64,000 nucleotides of DNA. It comes from Mangrovihabitans endophyticus. GTDB taxonomy: Bacteria; Actinomycetota; Actinomycetes; Mycobacteriales; Micromonosporaceae. Where the stretch lies: positions 39,250 to 103,249 of the forward strand of contig NZ_BMMX01000017.1 in NCBI RefSeq assembly GCF_014646155.1, written 5' to 3'. Every line of letters begins with the position of its first letter. Within the stretch, counting starts at the first letter, position 1. The translations under genes and the position numbers were made by a program. Of the stretch, positions 24,802-33,971 are shown piece after piece. Under the pieces are notes generated by a model that worked only from the letters and a program-made list of their open reading frames with translations, had not been told where the DNA came from and did no database searches.

Positions 24802-26890
24802 CCTGCCGCAGAGTCTCGCCGCGAACCCGGTGCTCGCGCGCTGGATGCGGGTGCACGCCGACGGCACCATCGGCGTGCGGGTGGGCAAGGTGGAGCTGGG
24901 ACAGGGCATCGCCACCGCGCTGGCGCAGATCGCCGCGGACGAGCTCGGCGTCGACATCACCCGGATCCGCATGCTGCCGCCCGGCCCGGAGGGCCCGGAC
25001 GAGGGTCTGACCGCGGGCAGCCTGTCCATCATGCACTCGGGCGCCGCGCTGCGCATCGTGGCGGCCAACGTCCGCGCCCTGTTCGCCGCGGCGGCGGGCG
25101 CCGCGACATCGGGCGCTCCGGCCTCGGGCGCCGCGACATCGGGCGCTCCGGCCTCGGGCGCCGCGACGTTCTCCTACGCCGACCTGGCCGGGCGGGTCGA
25201 CCTGAACGTGCCCGCCGACCCCGGCGTGCCGGTGCGGTCGCAACCCGGCCTGGTCGGCCGCGACGTGCCCCGGCTCGACCTGCCGGACAAGGTCTTCGGC
25301 CGCCCCCGCTACCTGCCGGACATGCGCCTGCCGGGGCAGCTCTTCGGGCGGGTGATCCGGCCGCCGTCGCGCGGAGCGCGCCTGCTCACCCCGGGCGAGG
25401 CGGCCGCGCCGGCACTGCCCGCCGGGGTGACCCTGGTGCGCGACGGCTCGTTCCTCGGCGTGGTGGGCGCGGACGAGGCGAGCGTGGTGCGTGCGGCCGA
25501 CGTGCTGCGCCGGTCCGCGCGCTGGGCGGAACACGACTGCCTGCCGGCCGACGACGAGCTCGACAAGTTCCTGCGGGCCGGCCCGCACGAGACCGTCACC
25601 GCCGTGCACGACGGCGGCACGGCGGCACCGGGCCGGGTGCTGCGGGCCACCTTCAGCCGGCCGTTCCTCGCGCACGCCTCGATGGCGCCGAGTTGCGGGC
25701 TCGCGGTCTGGCACTCGGCGCACCGGGTCGAGGTGTGGTCGCACAGCCAGGGGATCTTCCCGCTGGGACGGGCCATCGCCGGCGCGCTCGGCCTGGACCC
25801 GGGCGCGGTACGGGTGGAACACGTGGAGCACGCCGGTTGCTACGGGCACAACGCCGCCGACGACGCCGCGTTCGACGCGGTGCTGCTGGCCCGCGCCGTG
25901 CCCGGCTCGCCGGTGCAGGTGCTGTGGAGCCGGCAGGACGAGCTGAGCTGGGCCCCGTTCGGCTCGGCGATGACCGCGGACGTGGCCGCCACCCTGTCGC
26001 CGGACGGGACCATCGCCTCCTGGGAGTACGACGTCTACAGCCAGGGGCACACCGCGCGGCCCGGTTACGCGGGCGTGCCCGGTCTGCTCGCGGCGACCCT
26101 GCTGGAACACCCGGCCGACTACCCGGCCCCGGTGGACCCGCCGGCCGCCGCCGGGTACGGCAGCCTGCGCAACGCGGTGCCCGGCTACCACCTGCCCGCC
26201 CGGCGGATCACCGGGCACCGCCTGCTGGCCACGCCGATCCGCAGCTCGGCGATGCGATCCCTGGGCGCCTTCCTGAACGTCTTCGCCATCGAGTCGTTCA
26301 TGGACGAACTCGCCGCGTACGCCGGACGTGACCCGGTGGAGTTCCGGCTCGCCCACCTGAGCGACCCGCGGGGGCGGCGGGTGCTGACCGACGCGGCGGA
26401 GGCGGCCGACTGGGCGACACCCCGGCCGGAGGGCGTCGGCCTCGGCATCGGGTACGCGCGATACAAGGGCCGCGGCGCCTACTGCGCGGTGGTCGCCGAG
26501 GTGCAGGCGGAGACCGACGTCCGGGTGCGCCGCCTGTGGATCGCGGTGGACGTCGGCCAGGTGGTCAGCCCGGACGGCGTGCGCAACCAGATCGAAGGCG
26601 GCGCGGTGCAGGCGGCGAGCTGGACGCTCGTCGAGCGGGTCCGCTTCGACCGGCGCCGGGTCACCAGCGACACCTGGGAGTCGTACCCGATCCTGCGGTT
26701 CTCGCAGACCCCGCGGATCGACGTCACGCTGGCCGGCGGCGGCGACAAACCGGTCGGGGCGGGCGAGGCGGCGCAGGGACCGACCGCCGCCGCGATCGGC
26801 AACGCGGTCGCGGCGGCGGTCGGCGTCCGGGTGCGGGACCTGCCGCTCACCACCGAGGCGATCGTCGCGGCGATCGAGCGGGACGCCTGA
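24785..26890 (+). CDS. Molybdenum-cofactor large subunit, isoquinoline 1-oxidoreductase/nicotinate hydroxylase type
   Basis: 701 aa. N-terminal domain GTIGVRVGKVELGQGIATALAQ-type segment (the GKVELGQG motif), then aldehyde-oxidase-like halves, and a C-terminal GAGEAAQGP whose Glu (about 661) is the catalytic base that activates water. Hydroxylates an N-heteroaromatic ring or aldehyde next to N. No FAD subunit or cytochrome domain is encoded, so the electron acceptor is open. Residues about 105-128 form a Ser/Ala/Gly linker from a 30-bp tandem repeat (25096-25167). GTG at 24785; a GTG three codons later is an alternative. Confidence 0.9.
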   Translation: MRTVPDLPQSLAANPVLARWMRVHADGTIGVRVGKVELGQGIATALAQIAADELGVDITRIRMLPPGPEGPDEGLTAGSLSIMHSGAALRIVAANVRALFAAAAGAATSGAPASGAATSGAPASGAATFSYADLAGRVDLNVPADPGVPVRSQPGLVGRDVPRLDLPDKVFGRPRYLPDMRLPGQLFGRVIRPPSRGARLLTPGEAAAPALPAGVTLVRDGSFLGVVGADEASVVRAADVLRRSARWAEHDCLPADDELDKFLRAGPHETVTAVHDGGTAAPGRVLRATFSRPFLAHASMAPSCGLAVWHSAHRVEVWSHSQGIFPLGRAIAGALGLDPGAVRVEHVEHAGCYGHNAADDAAFDAVLLARAVPGSPVQVLWSRQDELSWAPFGSAMTADVAATLSPDGTIASWEYDVYSQGHTARPGYAGVPGLLAATLLEHPADYPAPVDPPAAAGYGSLRNAVPGYHLPARRITGHRLLATPIRSSAMRSLGAFLNVFAIESFMDELAAYAGRDPVEFRLAHLSDPRGRRVLTDAAEAADWATPRPEGVGLGIGYARYKGRGAYCAVVAEVQAETDVRVRRLWIAVDVGQVVSPDGVRNQIEGGAVQAASWTLVERVRFDRRRVTSDTWESYPILRFSQTPRIDVTLAGGGDKPVGAGEAAQGPTAAAIGNAVAAAVGVRVRDLPLTTEAIVAAIERDA
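25096..25167 (+). repeat. 30-bp tandem repeat inside the Mo-hydroxylase gene
   Basis: 2.4 copies (25096-25125, 25126-25155, 25156-25167) encode GAATSGAPAS repeats. In frame, so they lengthen a linker without disrupting the protein. Confidence 0.85.
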
Positions 26891-26900
26891 GCAGGGCGTC
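26882..26900. terminator. Short hairpin spanning the stops of two convergent operons
   Basis: GACGCC (26882-26887), 7-nt loop, GGCGTC (26895-26900). It contains the Mo-subunit TGA and reaches the stop codon of the convergent dehydrogenase; only 8 bases separate the genes. Stem is short, so termination strength is uncertain. Confidence 0.5.
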
Positions 26901-28320
26901 ACCAGGTGACGGCGATGTATTTCGATTCGAGGTAGTCCAGCATGCCCTCGTGGCCGCCCTCCCGGCCGACGCCGCTCTGCTTGACCCCGCCGAACGGGGC
27001 CGCCGGGTCGCTGACCAGACCACGGTTCAGGCCGACCATGCCGGCCTCGATCGCCTCGCTGACCCGCAGGCCACGGGAAAGATCGGCGGTGTAGACGTAG
27101 GCGACCAGCCCGTACTCGGTGTCGTTGGCCAGCTCGATCGCCTCGGCCTCGGAGGCGAACGTGACGATCGGCGCGACCGGTCCGAAGATCTCCTCCCGCA
27201 GGATCGCCGCGTCCGGCGCGACGCCGGTCAGCACGGTCGGCGGGTAGTAGAAGCCGGGACCCGCCGGCCGTGTCCCGCCGGTGGCCGCCACCGCGCCGCC
27301 GGCCAGCGCATCGCGCACCAGCGCGTCCACCTTGCCCACCGTGTCCTCGTTGACCAGGGGGCCGACCTGGGTGTCCGGCGCCGTGCCGGGGCCCACACGC
27401 AGCGCCGCCATGCGCTCGGTCAGGCGCTGCGTGAACCGCTGCGCCACCGACTCGTGCACATAGAAGCGGTTGGCGGCGGTGCACGCCTCGCCCGCGTTGC
27501 GCATCTTCGCGACCATCGCGCCCTCGATCGCGGCGTCCAGGTCGGCGTCGGCGAACACCAGGAACGGCGCGTTGCCGCCAAGTTCCATCGACGTGTTGAC
27601 CACCGCGTCCGCCGCCTGGCCGAGCAGGACCCGGCCTACCTCGGTGGAGCCGGTGAACGACACTTTCCGCACCCGCGGGTCGTGCAGCATCGCCGACACC
27701 ACCGCGCCCGAACGGCGCGACGGCAGGACGTTCACCACCCCGTCCGGCACGCCCGCCTCGGCCAGCATCGCGGCCATCGCCAGCGCGGTCAGCGGGGTGT
27801 CGCTGGCCGGCTTGAGCACCACGGTGCACCCGGCGGCGAGCGCCGGACCGATCTTGCGGGTGGCCATCGCGGCGGGGAAGTTCCATGGCGTGACCAGCAC
27901 GCACACGCCGACCGGCTGACGTACCACCAGGATCCGGTTCGCCCCGGACGGCGCGGTCACCACGGTCCCTTCGCCGCGTACCGCCTCCTCGGCGTACCAG
28001 CGGAAGAACTCCGCGGCATAGGCCACCTCGCCGCGCGCGTCGGCCAGCGCCTTGCCGTTCTCCCGGCTGATCAGCCGGGCCAGCTCCTCGGCCCGTGCGG
28101 TCATCAGCTCGAACGCACCGCGCAGGATCTCCGCGCGGGCACGTGGCGGCGTTGCCGCCCAGGACGTCGCGGCTGCTGCGGCGGCGTCCACCGCCTGGCC
28201 GGCGTCGGCCACCGAGCCGTCCGAGACGGTCGCGATGACCGCACCGGACGCCGGGTCGACCACGTCGAAACGGGACTCGGCGGCGACCCATTTGCCGCCG
28301 ATGAACAGATCGGTCTGCAC
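26899..28320 (-). CDS. Succinate-semialdehyde dehydrogenase-like NAD(P)+ aldehyde dehydrogenase
   Basis: 473 aa ALDH. N-terminal LFIGGKWV; cofactor-binding TPWNFPAAMATRKIGPALAAG; general base in MELGGNAP; catalytic Cys in NAGEACTAANRFYV; SSADH-type ending LVSDPAAPFGGVKQSG. Oxidises an omega-oxo acid such as succinate or glutarate semialdehyde to the dicarboxylate. GTG at 28320 has GAGGGAG upstream. Last gene of the LivKHMGF-dehydrogenase-M24 operon. In nicotine catabolism the same step follows side-chain release, which fits the DHPON-hydrolase-like gene. Confidence 0.88.
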   Translation of the reverse strand: MQTDLFIGGKWVAAESRFDVVDPASGAVIATVSDGSVADAGQAVDAAAAAATSWAATPPRARAEILRGAFELMTARAEELARLISRENGKALADARGEVAYAAEFFRWYAEEAVRGEGTVVTAPSGANRILVVRQPVGVCVLVTPWNFPAAMATRKIGPALAAGCTVVLKPASDTPLTALAMAAMLAEAGVPDGVVNVLPSRRSGAVVSAMLHDPRVRKVSFTGSTEVGRVLLGQAADAVVNTSMELGGNAPFLVFADADLDAAIEGAMVAKMRNAGEACTAANRFYVHESVAQRFTQRLTERMAALRVGPGTAPDTQVGPLVNEDTVGKVDALVRDALAGGAVAATGGTRPAGPGFYYPPTVLTGVAPDAAILREEIFGPVAPIVTFASEAEAIELANDTEYGLVAYVYTADLSRGLRVSEAIEAGMVGLNRGLVSDPAAPFGGVKQSGVGREGGHEGMLDYLESKYIAVTW

Positions 28321-28340
28321 GGGACACTCCCTCGTACGGC

Positions 28341-29594
28341 TCAGTAGGGGTTGGCGACGACCAGGTCCTCGGCGGGGAAGAGGGTGAGCACCCGCGGGCC
28401 GTCCGGGGTGACCACGATCTCCTCCTCGATCCGGGCCGCCGAGAAGCCGTCGTCGGCGGGGCAGTAGGTCTCCAGCGCGAACACCATGCCGGCCCGCAGC
28501 TCCACCGGCGCGGTCATGCTGTTCAGCCGGGAGATGATCGGCCGCTCGTGCAGGCCGAGGCCGAGGCCGTGCCCGAACTGCAGGCCGAAGGCGGCCATCT
28601 CGTTCTCGAAGCCGAACTCGGTCGCCCTCGGCCACACCGCGGCGATCTCGTCGGTGCCGGCGCCGACACGCACCGCGGCGATCGCCGCGTCCATCCACTC
28701 CCGCGCTCGTCCGTACGCATCCCGTTGGGACGCGGTCGCCCGGCCCACCCCCAGCGTGCGGTAATAGCAGGTCCGGTATCCGTTGAAGGAGTGGATGATG
28801 TCGAAGAACGCCTGATCGCCGGGGCGGATGATGCGGTCGGAGAAGTTGTGCGGATGCGGGTTGCAGCGTTCCCCGGAGACCGCGTTGATCGCCTCGACCT
28901 GGTCCGAGCCCATCTCGTAGAGGCGCTTGTTCGCCAGGGCGACGATCTCGTTCTCCCGGACGCCGGGTTTCAGCGCCTCCACGATGTCCTGGTAGACGCC
29001 GTCCACCATGGCCGCCGCCTGATTCAGCAGCATGATCTCGTCCGGCGACTTGATCAGCCGGGCGTCCAGCATGAGCTGCTGGGCGTCCACCACGGTCAGG
29101 CCCTGACGCTGCATCTCGAACAGGAACGGCGGTTCGACGATGTCCACGCCGACCGGCTGGTCGGCCAGCCCGGCGTCGGTCAGCATCCCCTTGATCTCGC
29201 GGACCGCGGATTCCATCAGCCCCGCCGAGGGAGCGATGGCGCCGCGCATGCCGAGCATGCCCGCGCGGCAGTCGCCGGGGTCCAGCCACGGCGCGTACAG
29301 CTTGTGATGCCGCGCGGCCGAACCGAAGTCCCACAGCACCGGGTTCCCGGAGCGGGTGAGCAGCGCGTAGCGGGTCATCTTGTCGCCCAGCGCGCCGCCG
29401 ATCCAGGTCTGCGTGGTGTACCGGATGTTGTAGAAGTCGAAGAGCAGGAACGCCCCGCACGGCGAGCCCGCGAGCGCCTTGCGCGCCCGGTCCAGCCGGT
29501 AGCGGCGCAGCCGGTCGACGTCGAGCCGCTGCTCGTAGTCCACCGCCATGTGGCCGGGCGCGGCGAGCGGACGGGTGGGCGCCGGGCCGGTCAT
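28341..29594 (-). CDS. M24/creatinase-like protein
   Basis: 417 aa pita-bread fold: N-terminal creatinase domain (1-150) and C-terminal M24 domain. Of the five M24 metal ligands, the first Asp (AFFDIIHS), the His (FGHGLGLGLHE) and both Glu (FALETYCP, RIEEEIVV) are present, but the second Asp, 11 residues after the first, is Cys (YRTCYYRT). Loss of metal binding is the creatinase pattern, where a C-N bond is hydrolysed without metal. ATG at 29594 overlaps the upstream stop (ATGA). A peptidase role is unlikely; substrate unknown. Confidence 0.8.
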   Translation of the reverse strand: MTGPAPTRPLAAPGHMAVDYEQRLDVDRLRRYRLDRARKALAGSPCGAFLLFDFYNIRYTTQTWIGGALGDKMTRYALLTRSGNPVLWDFGSAARHHKLYAPWLDPGDCRAGMLGMRGAIAPSAGLMESAVREIKGMLTDAGLADQPVGVDIVEPPFLFEMQRQGLTVVDAQQLMLDARLIKSPDEIMLLNQAAAMVDGVYQDIVEALKPGVRENEIVALANKRLYEMGSDQVEAINAVSGERCNPHPHNFSDRIIRPGDQAFFDIIHSFNGYRTCYYRTLGVGRATASQRDAYGRAREWMDAAIAAVRVGAGTDEIAAVWPRATEFGFENEMAAFGLQFGHGLGLGLHERPIISRLNSMTAPVELRAGMVFALETYCPADDGFSAARIEEEIVVTPDGPRVLTLFPAEDLVVANPY

Positions 29595-30529
29595 GACCCG
29601 CCCGCCAGGCCGTCGTCGACCGGCGTGTCCTCCGGTTTCAGCGCCAGGCCCGCGGCTGCGGCCTGCTGGTCCAGCAGGATCGCGAAGTCCTCGGTGACCC
29701 GGCCGCTGGACACCGTCTGCTGCACCAGTTGCGCGGTGAGCGCGGCCAGCGGCATCGGCACGTCCAGCTCGCGCCCGAGGGCCAGCCCCAGGTCGAAGTC
29801 CTTGCGCAACAGCAGCGGGGTGAACGTGGGCGTGTAGTCCAGGTGCACGAACGCCGGGGACTTGTACCGGGTGAAGACCGACCCCATCACGCTGTCGTTG
29901 AGGAAGTCCAGGAACGCGGCCCGGGACACGCCGCCCTTCTCGGCCAGCACGGTGATCTCGGCCATGCACTGGGTGACCACGCCGAGCATCAGGTTGTGGC
30001 AGATCTTCACCAGACGGGACACGTCGTCCTCGCCGACGTAGGTGACCGCCCGGCCCAGGTGCCGCAGCAGGTGTGCGACCCGGTCGAAGGTCTCCCGCGG
30101 TCCGGACACCGCGATGCTCAGCTTGCCCGACTCGACCACCTTGGCGTTGCCGCTCACCGGCGCGGCGAGGAACTGCACCCCGCGGGCCGCGCACTGCGCG
30201 CGCACCAGCGCGGACGATTCGGCCGAGACGGTGGAACAGTCCACCACGACGGCGGGCGCCCGGCCCGGTTCGGCCAGCAGGCCGTCCGCGCCGAGCAGCA
30301 CGCTCTCCAGGTCGGCGGGTCCGGACACCATGGTGAAGACCACGTCGCGGTCGCGCAGCCCGGCGATGTCGTCGGCGACCGTGCAGCCGTGCTCGCGGGT
30401 CGCCTCCGCCTTGGCGCGGGTCCGGTTCCAGACGGCCGGGGCCGCGCCGGCGCGGGCGAGCCGGATCGCCATGGCGGCGCCCATCCGGCCGGCGCCGATC
30501 CAGCCGACGGTGAGATCGTTGTCTGCCAT
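29591..30529 (-). CDS. Beta-hydroxyacid dehydrogenase (3-hydroxyisobutyrate dehydrogenase family)
   Basis: 312 aa. Rossmann motif VGWIGAGRMGAAMA (residues 9-22), substrate loop VDCSTVSAES and APVSGNAKVVESGKL, and catalytic Lys in SRLVKICHNLML. Oxidises a beta-hydroxyacid or reduces the semialdehyde with NAD(P). Lies 18 bases after livF-like and overlaps M24. Works with the semialdehyde dehydrogenase on side-chain carbon; exact substrate unknown. Confidence 0.87.
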   Translation of the reverse strand: MADNDLTVGWIGAGRMGAAMAIRLARAGAAPAVWNRTRAKAEATREHGCTVADDIAGLRDRDVVFTMVSGPADLESVLLGADGLLAEPGRAPAVVVDCSTVSAESSALVRAQCAARGVQFLAAPVSGNAKVVESGKLSIAVSGPRETFDRVAHLLRHLGRAVTYVGEDDVSRLVKICHNLMLGVVTQCMAEITVLAEKGGVSRAAFLDFLNDSVMGSVFTRYKSPAFVHLDYTPTFTPLLLRKDFDLGLALGRELDVPMPLAALTAQLVQQTVSSGRVTEDFAILLDQQAAAAGLALKPEDTPVDDGLAGGS

Positions 30530-30547
30530 GTTGTTCTCTCCCAGGGG

Positions 30548-31291
30548 TCAGGTGGCCGGGGCGGTGCGGGTGGCGGCGGGCGGTGGGCCACCCAGATAGA
30601 GGGTGGCCATCTCGGGATGGTCGCGGACCTGCGCCGCGGTGCCGGTCAGGCGGACCTTGCCGCCCTCCATCACCACGCCGTGGGTGGCCAGGCCGAGCCC
30701 GAGCCGGACGTTCTGTTCGACGAGCAGCACCGTGGTGCCGGCGGCGTTGAGGCTCTGGATGAGGTCGGCCACCGCGGCCAGGCTCTTCGGGTCCAGCCCC
30801 AGGGACGGCTCGTCGAGCAGCAACACCTTCGGGTCGAGCATCAGGCACCGGGCGACCTCCACCATGCGGCGCTGCCCGCCGGACAGGTTGCCGGCGTGCT
30901 CGTGCGCGCGTTCGGCGACGACCGGGATGCGGGCGCGGACCTCGTCGTAACGGCGGGCCAGCAGTTTCCGGTCGCGGCGGATCAGATAACCGCCCAGCAA
31001 CACGTTCTCCCGCACCGACATGCCCGGGAACAGGGCCTGCGACTGCGGAACCTGGGTGATGCCCAGCCGCAGGATCGCCTCCGGGGCCAGCGCGTCGGTG
31101 CGGGTGCCGGCCATCTCGACCGATCCCGCACGGCAGCGCAGCAGCCCGCTGATCACCTTGAGCACCGTGGACTTGCCGGCGCCGTTCGGGCCGACGATGC
31201 AGGTCACCGTCCGCTCGGCACAGTGCAGATCGACACCCTGGAGCACGTTGCCGCCGCCGTACCCGGCGGTGACCCCGCTAAGCGTGAGCAT
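30548..31291 (-). CDS. Branched-chain-type ABC transporter ATPase (LivF-like)
   Basis: 247 aa ATPase: Walker A GPNGAGKS, signature LSGGQRRM, Walker B VLLLDEPSLGLDP, switch His region LLVEQNV. It energises the importer with the fused LivM-LivG protein. ATG at 31291 overlaps the upstream gene by 14 bases. Part of the seven-gene minus-strand operon. Confidence 0.93.
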   Translation of the reverse strand: MLTLSGVTAGYGGGNVLQGVDLHCAERTVTCIVGPNGAGKSTVLKVISGLLRCRAGSVEMAGTRTDALAPEAILRLGITQVPQSQALFPGMSVRENVLLGGYLIRRDRKLLARRYDEVRARIPVVAERAHEHAGNLSGGQRRMVEVARCLMLDPKVLLLDEPSLGLDPKSLAAVADLIQSLNAAGTTVLLVEQNVRLGLGLATHGVVMEGGKVRLTGTAAQVRDHPEMATLYLGGPPPAATRTAPAT

Positions 31292-33089
31292 CCTGCGGCC
31301 TCCAGTCCTCGCCCAGGTACGCGTCCAGCACCACCGGGTCCGCGCGGATCGCCTCCGGCGGGCCGGAGGCGATGGGCCGGCCCCGGGCGAACACGTGCAC
31401 CGGGTCGCACAGGTCCAGCACCATCGGGATGTTGTGCTCCACCACCAGGAACGTGACGCCCGCACGGTTCAGCTCGCGGATCACCTCGGTGATCCGGCCC
31501 AGCAGGCTCGGGTTGACGCCGCCGGCCGGCTCGTCCAGCAGGATCAGCCGCGGCTCCAGCATCAGCACCTGGGCCAGCTCGACAAGCTTCTGCTGCCCGT
31601 ACGACAGGGCGCCGGCCTGCTGCGCGGCGAAGTCGGCGAGTCCCACGATGCCCAGCAGGTCGCGGGCGCGGGCCGCCTCGGCGCCGCTGACCGCGTCCGC
31701 GAACATGGTGCGCAGCCGGCCGTCCGGCAGCGGCGCGACCACGTTCTGCAGCACCGTCATGTCCCGGAACAGCCGGGTCACCTGGAAGGTCCGGCCCAGC
31801 CCGAGGTGCGCCCGCGACCACGGCGGCAGCGCATCGATGCGGCGGCCGGCGAAGGTCACCGTCCCGGCGTCCACCGGCATGGTCCCGGTGATCAGGTTGA
31901 ACAGGGTGGTCTTCCCGGAGCCGTTGGGGCCGATCAGGGCGGTGATCGAGCCGCGTTCCACGGTGAGGTCCGCGCCGTCCACCGCGGTCAGCCCGCCGAA
32001 GCGCTTGGTCACGCCGCGCACCGTCAGCAGCGGTCCGGGCTCCGCGTCGGGGGTGCGCGACCGGGCCCGCTCGCGTACCACGGCCGGCCGGTGGGAGAGG
32101 GCCCCGACCTGGTCGGTGTACTCGGTGTCCCGCGGATGCCGGCGCCGCCATGCCGCTTCCAGCGTGGGCAGCAGGCCGGCGGGCAGGAACAGCACCACCG
32201 CCACCAGGATCAGCCCGAGGATCAGGACGCGGGACTGGGTGCTGCCGCCGTAGACGGTGGCGCCCTCGTTCACGAGCTGCACGATGAACGCGCCGACCAC
32301 CGGCCCGTAGAGGGTGCCCCGGCCGCCGACCAGCGCGGACAGCACGATCAGCACGCTGCCCAGGATGGCGAACGAGCCGACCGGGTTGAGGAAGGTCTGG
32401 TAGTACGCGTACACGCCGCCCGCCACGCCGATGAAGAAACTGCTCGCCCCGTACGCGAGGATCTTGAAGACCGTGGTGTTGACGCCGATCGACGCGGCCT
32501 TGCCCTCGTCCTCGCGGATCGCGACCAGGCCGGTGCCGAACTTGGCCCGGCCGATCCAGCCGCTGAAGAGCACGGTGAGCACCAGCAGCAGCAGGAAGGC
32601 GTAGTAGAAGGGGATGTTCTGGAAGTCGGCGCTCCAGAACGGCAACTCCAGCGTGATGCCGTCGGAGCCCTTGGTCAGCGGCCTCCAGTTGACCGCCACG
32701 ATCTGCGCAGACAGCAACAGCGCGATGGTGATGATGACGAAGGCGTGCCCGCCGGTGCGCAGCACCACCGCTCCGGCCAGCATCGCGATCAGCACGGCCG
32801 TGACGCCACCGAGCGGCGCGATCCAGAACGGGTTCAGGCCGGTGTGCAGCGCGATGATCGCGGTGGTGTACGAGCCCAGCCCGAGGAACATGCTGTGCCC
32901 CAGGGAGATGTATCCGGCGTACCCGGAGATGATGTTCCAACTGGACGCCTGCAGGGCGAGCAGGAACATCATCAGCAGCACGCCCTGCGGGTAGGGCTCC
33001 CACGGGTTGACGATCGGATAGGCGAGCAACGCGAGCAGCACCACGCCGGCGGCCAGGTGACGCCGGGGCAGGGCACGGAGAGCGTTCAC
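31278..33089 (-). CDS. Fused ABC permease-ATPase (LivM-LivG)
   Basis: 603 aa. Residues 1-325 are a LivM-type permease with about 9-10 helices (MMFLLALQASSWNIISGYAG, the LivM loop 'IREDEGKAASIGVN'). Residues about 355-600 are a LivG-type ATPase with Walker A GPNGSGKT, a variant signature LSYGQQKLVE and Walker B LILLDEPAGGVNP. GTG at 33089 overlaps the LivH stop. Such fusions occur in several Liv-type catabolic importers of actinobacteria; they transport amino acids, amides or aromatic acids. Confidence 0.92.
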   Translation of the reverse strand: MNALRALPRRHLAAGVVLLALLAYPIVNPWEPYPQGVLLMMFLLALQASSWNIISGYAGYISLGHSMFLGLGSYTTAIIALHTGLNPFWIAPLGGVTAVLIAMLAGAVVLRTGGHAFVIITIALLLSAQIVAVNWRPLTKGSDGITLELPFWSADFQNIPFYYAFLLLLVLTVLFSGWIGRAKFGTGLVAIREDEGKAASIGVNTTVFKILAYGASSFFIGVAGGVYAYYQTFLNPVGSFAILGSVLIVLSALVGGRGTLYGPVVGAFIVQLVNEGATVYGGSTQSRVLILGLILVAVVLFLPAGLLPTLEAAWRRRHPRDTEYTDQVGALSHRPAVVRERARSRTPDAEPGPLLTVRGVTKRFGGLTAVDGADLTVERGSITALIGPNGSGKTTLFNLITGTMPVDAGTVTFAGRRIDALPPWSRAHLGLGRTFQVTRLFRDMTVLQNVVAPLPDGRLRTMFADAVSGAEAARARDLLGIVGLADFAAQQAGALSYGQQKLVELAQVLMLEPRLILLDEPAGGVNPSLLGRITEVIRELNRAGVTFLVVEHNIPMVLDLCDPVHVFARGRPIASGPPEAIRADPVVLDAYLGEDWRPQDAHA

Positions 33090-33964
33090 GCGGCGTCCTC
33101 CCGCAGCCGGGCGCCGAAGAGCCCCTGCGGCCGGACCAGCAGCACCGCCATGATCACCAGGTAGAAGACCAGCGTGGCCCACTGCAGCGAGGCGTACGTC
33201 GCGGTCAGCGTCTCGGCGAGCCCGAGGATCAGCGCGCCGGTCAGCGCACCGGGCAGGCTGCCCATGCCGCCCAGCACGACGATGCCGAGCAGCCGGGAGA
33301 TCCAGTCGTAGTGCGAGGCCGGGAAGAACGGATAGAGCACCGACAGGATCGACCCACCGACGCCGGCGCTCGCGCTGCCCAGAGCGAACGCCAGCGCGGC
33401 GGTGCCGGTCGCGCCGACGCCGACCAGCGCCGCCGCGGACGGGTTCTGCGACGTGGCCCGGATGGCCCGCCCGGTCCAGGTCCGGGTGAGGATCAGGTAG
33501 AGCACGCCCAGCACGACGATCGCCGCGAGGAAGCCGTAGACCTGCGCCTTGGGCAGCAGCACCCGGCCCACCCGGAAACTCTCCTCGAAGTACGCCGGGG
33601 TGGCCGAGCGGAACTTGTTGCCCGCGACCACGTTCAGCACGCCCTCGATGACCAGCGCGAGCCCGAAGGTGAGCAGCACCGACATGGAGGGGGCCTGCCC
33701 GCGGATGCGGGAGATGACGAACCGGTAGAGCAGCCAGCCGACGCCGAACATCAGCGGCGTGGTGATCACCGCGGCGACGATCGGGTCGATGCCGATCACC
33801 CGCCACAGCCACCAGGTGAACGTCGCGACCAGGATCAGGAACGCGCCCTGGGCGATGTTGATGACGCGCAGCACCCCGAAGATCAGGGTGAGGCCGGAGG
33901 CCATCAGCGCGTAGATGCCGCCGATGAGGACGCCGAGCGCGAGCGCCTGGACGAGCTGGGCCAT
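33086..33964 (-). CDS. Branched-chain-type ABC permease (LivH-like)
   Basis: 292 aa, about 8 helices. Conserved segments: GGIYALMASGLTLIFGVLRV at the N-terminus and GGMGSLPGALTGALILG near residue 230. Inner-membrane channel half. Seven bases after the binding-protein gene and overlapping the LivMG start. Confidence 0.93.
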   Translation of the reverse strand: MAQLVQALALGVLIGGIYALMASGLTLIFGVLRVINIAQGAFLILVATFTWWLWRVIGIDPIVAAVITTPLMFGVGWLLYRFVISRIRGQAPSMSVLLTFGLALVIEGVLNVVAGNKFRSATPAYFEESFRVGRVLLPKAQVYGFLAAIVVLGVLYLILTRTWTGRAIRATSQNPSAAALVGVGATGTAALAFALGSASAGVGGSILSVLYPFFPASHYDWISRLLGIVVLGGMGSLPGALTGALILGLAETLTATYASLQWATLVFYLVIMAVLLVRPQGLFGARLREDAA

Positions 33965-33971
33965 CTGCCGA

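Noticed and set aside
24776..28327. Very long reverse-strand open frame (about 1180 codons) across the Mo-hydroxylase and dehydrogenase region
   Set aside because: It is an antisense shadow of GC-rich coding sequence, with Arg/Gly/Ala-biased composition, no domain and no ribosome-binding site; the true genes in this stretch have intact motifs.
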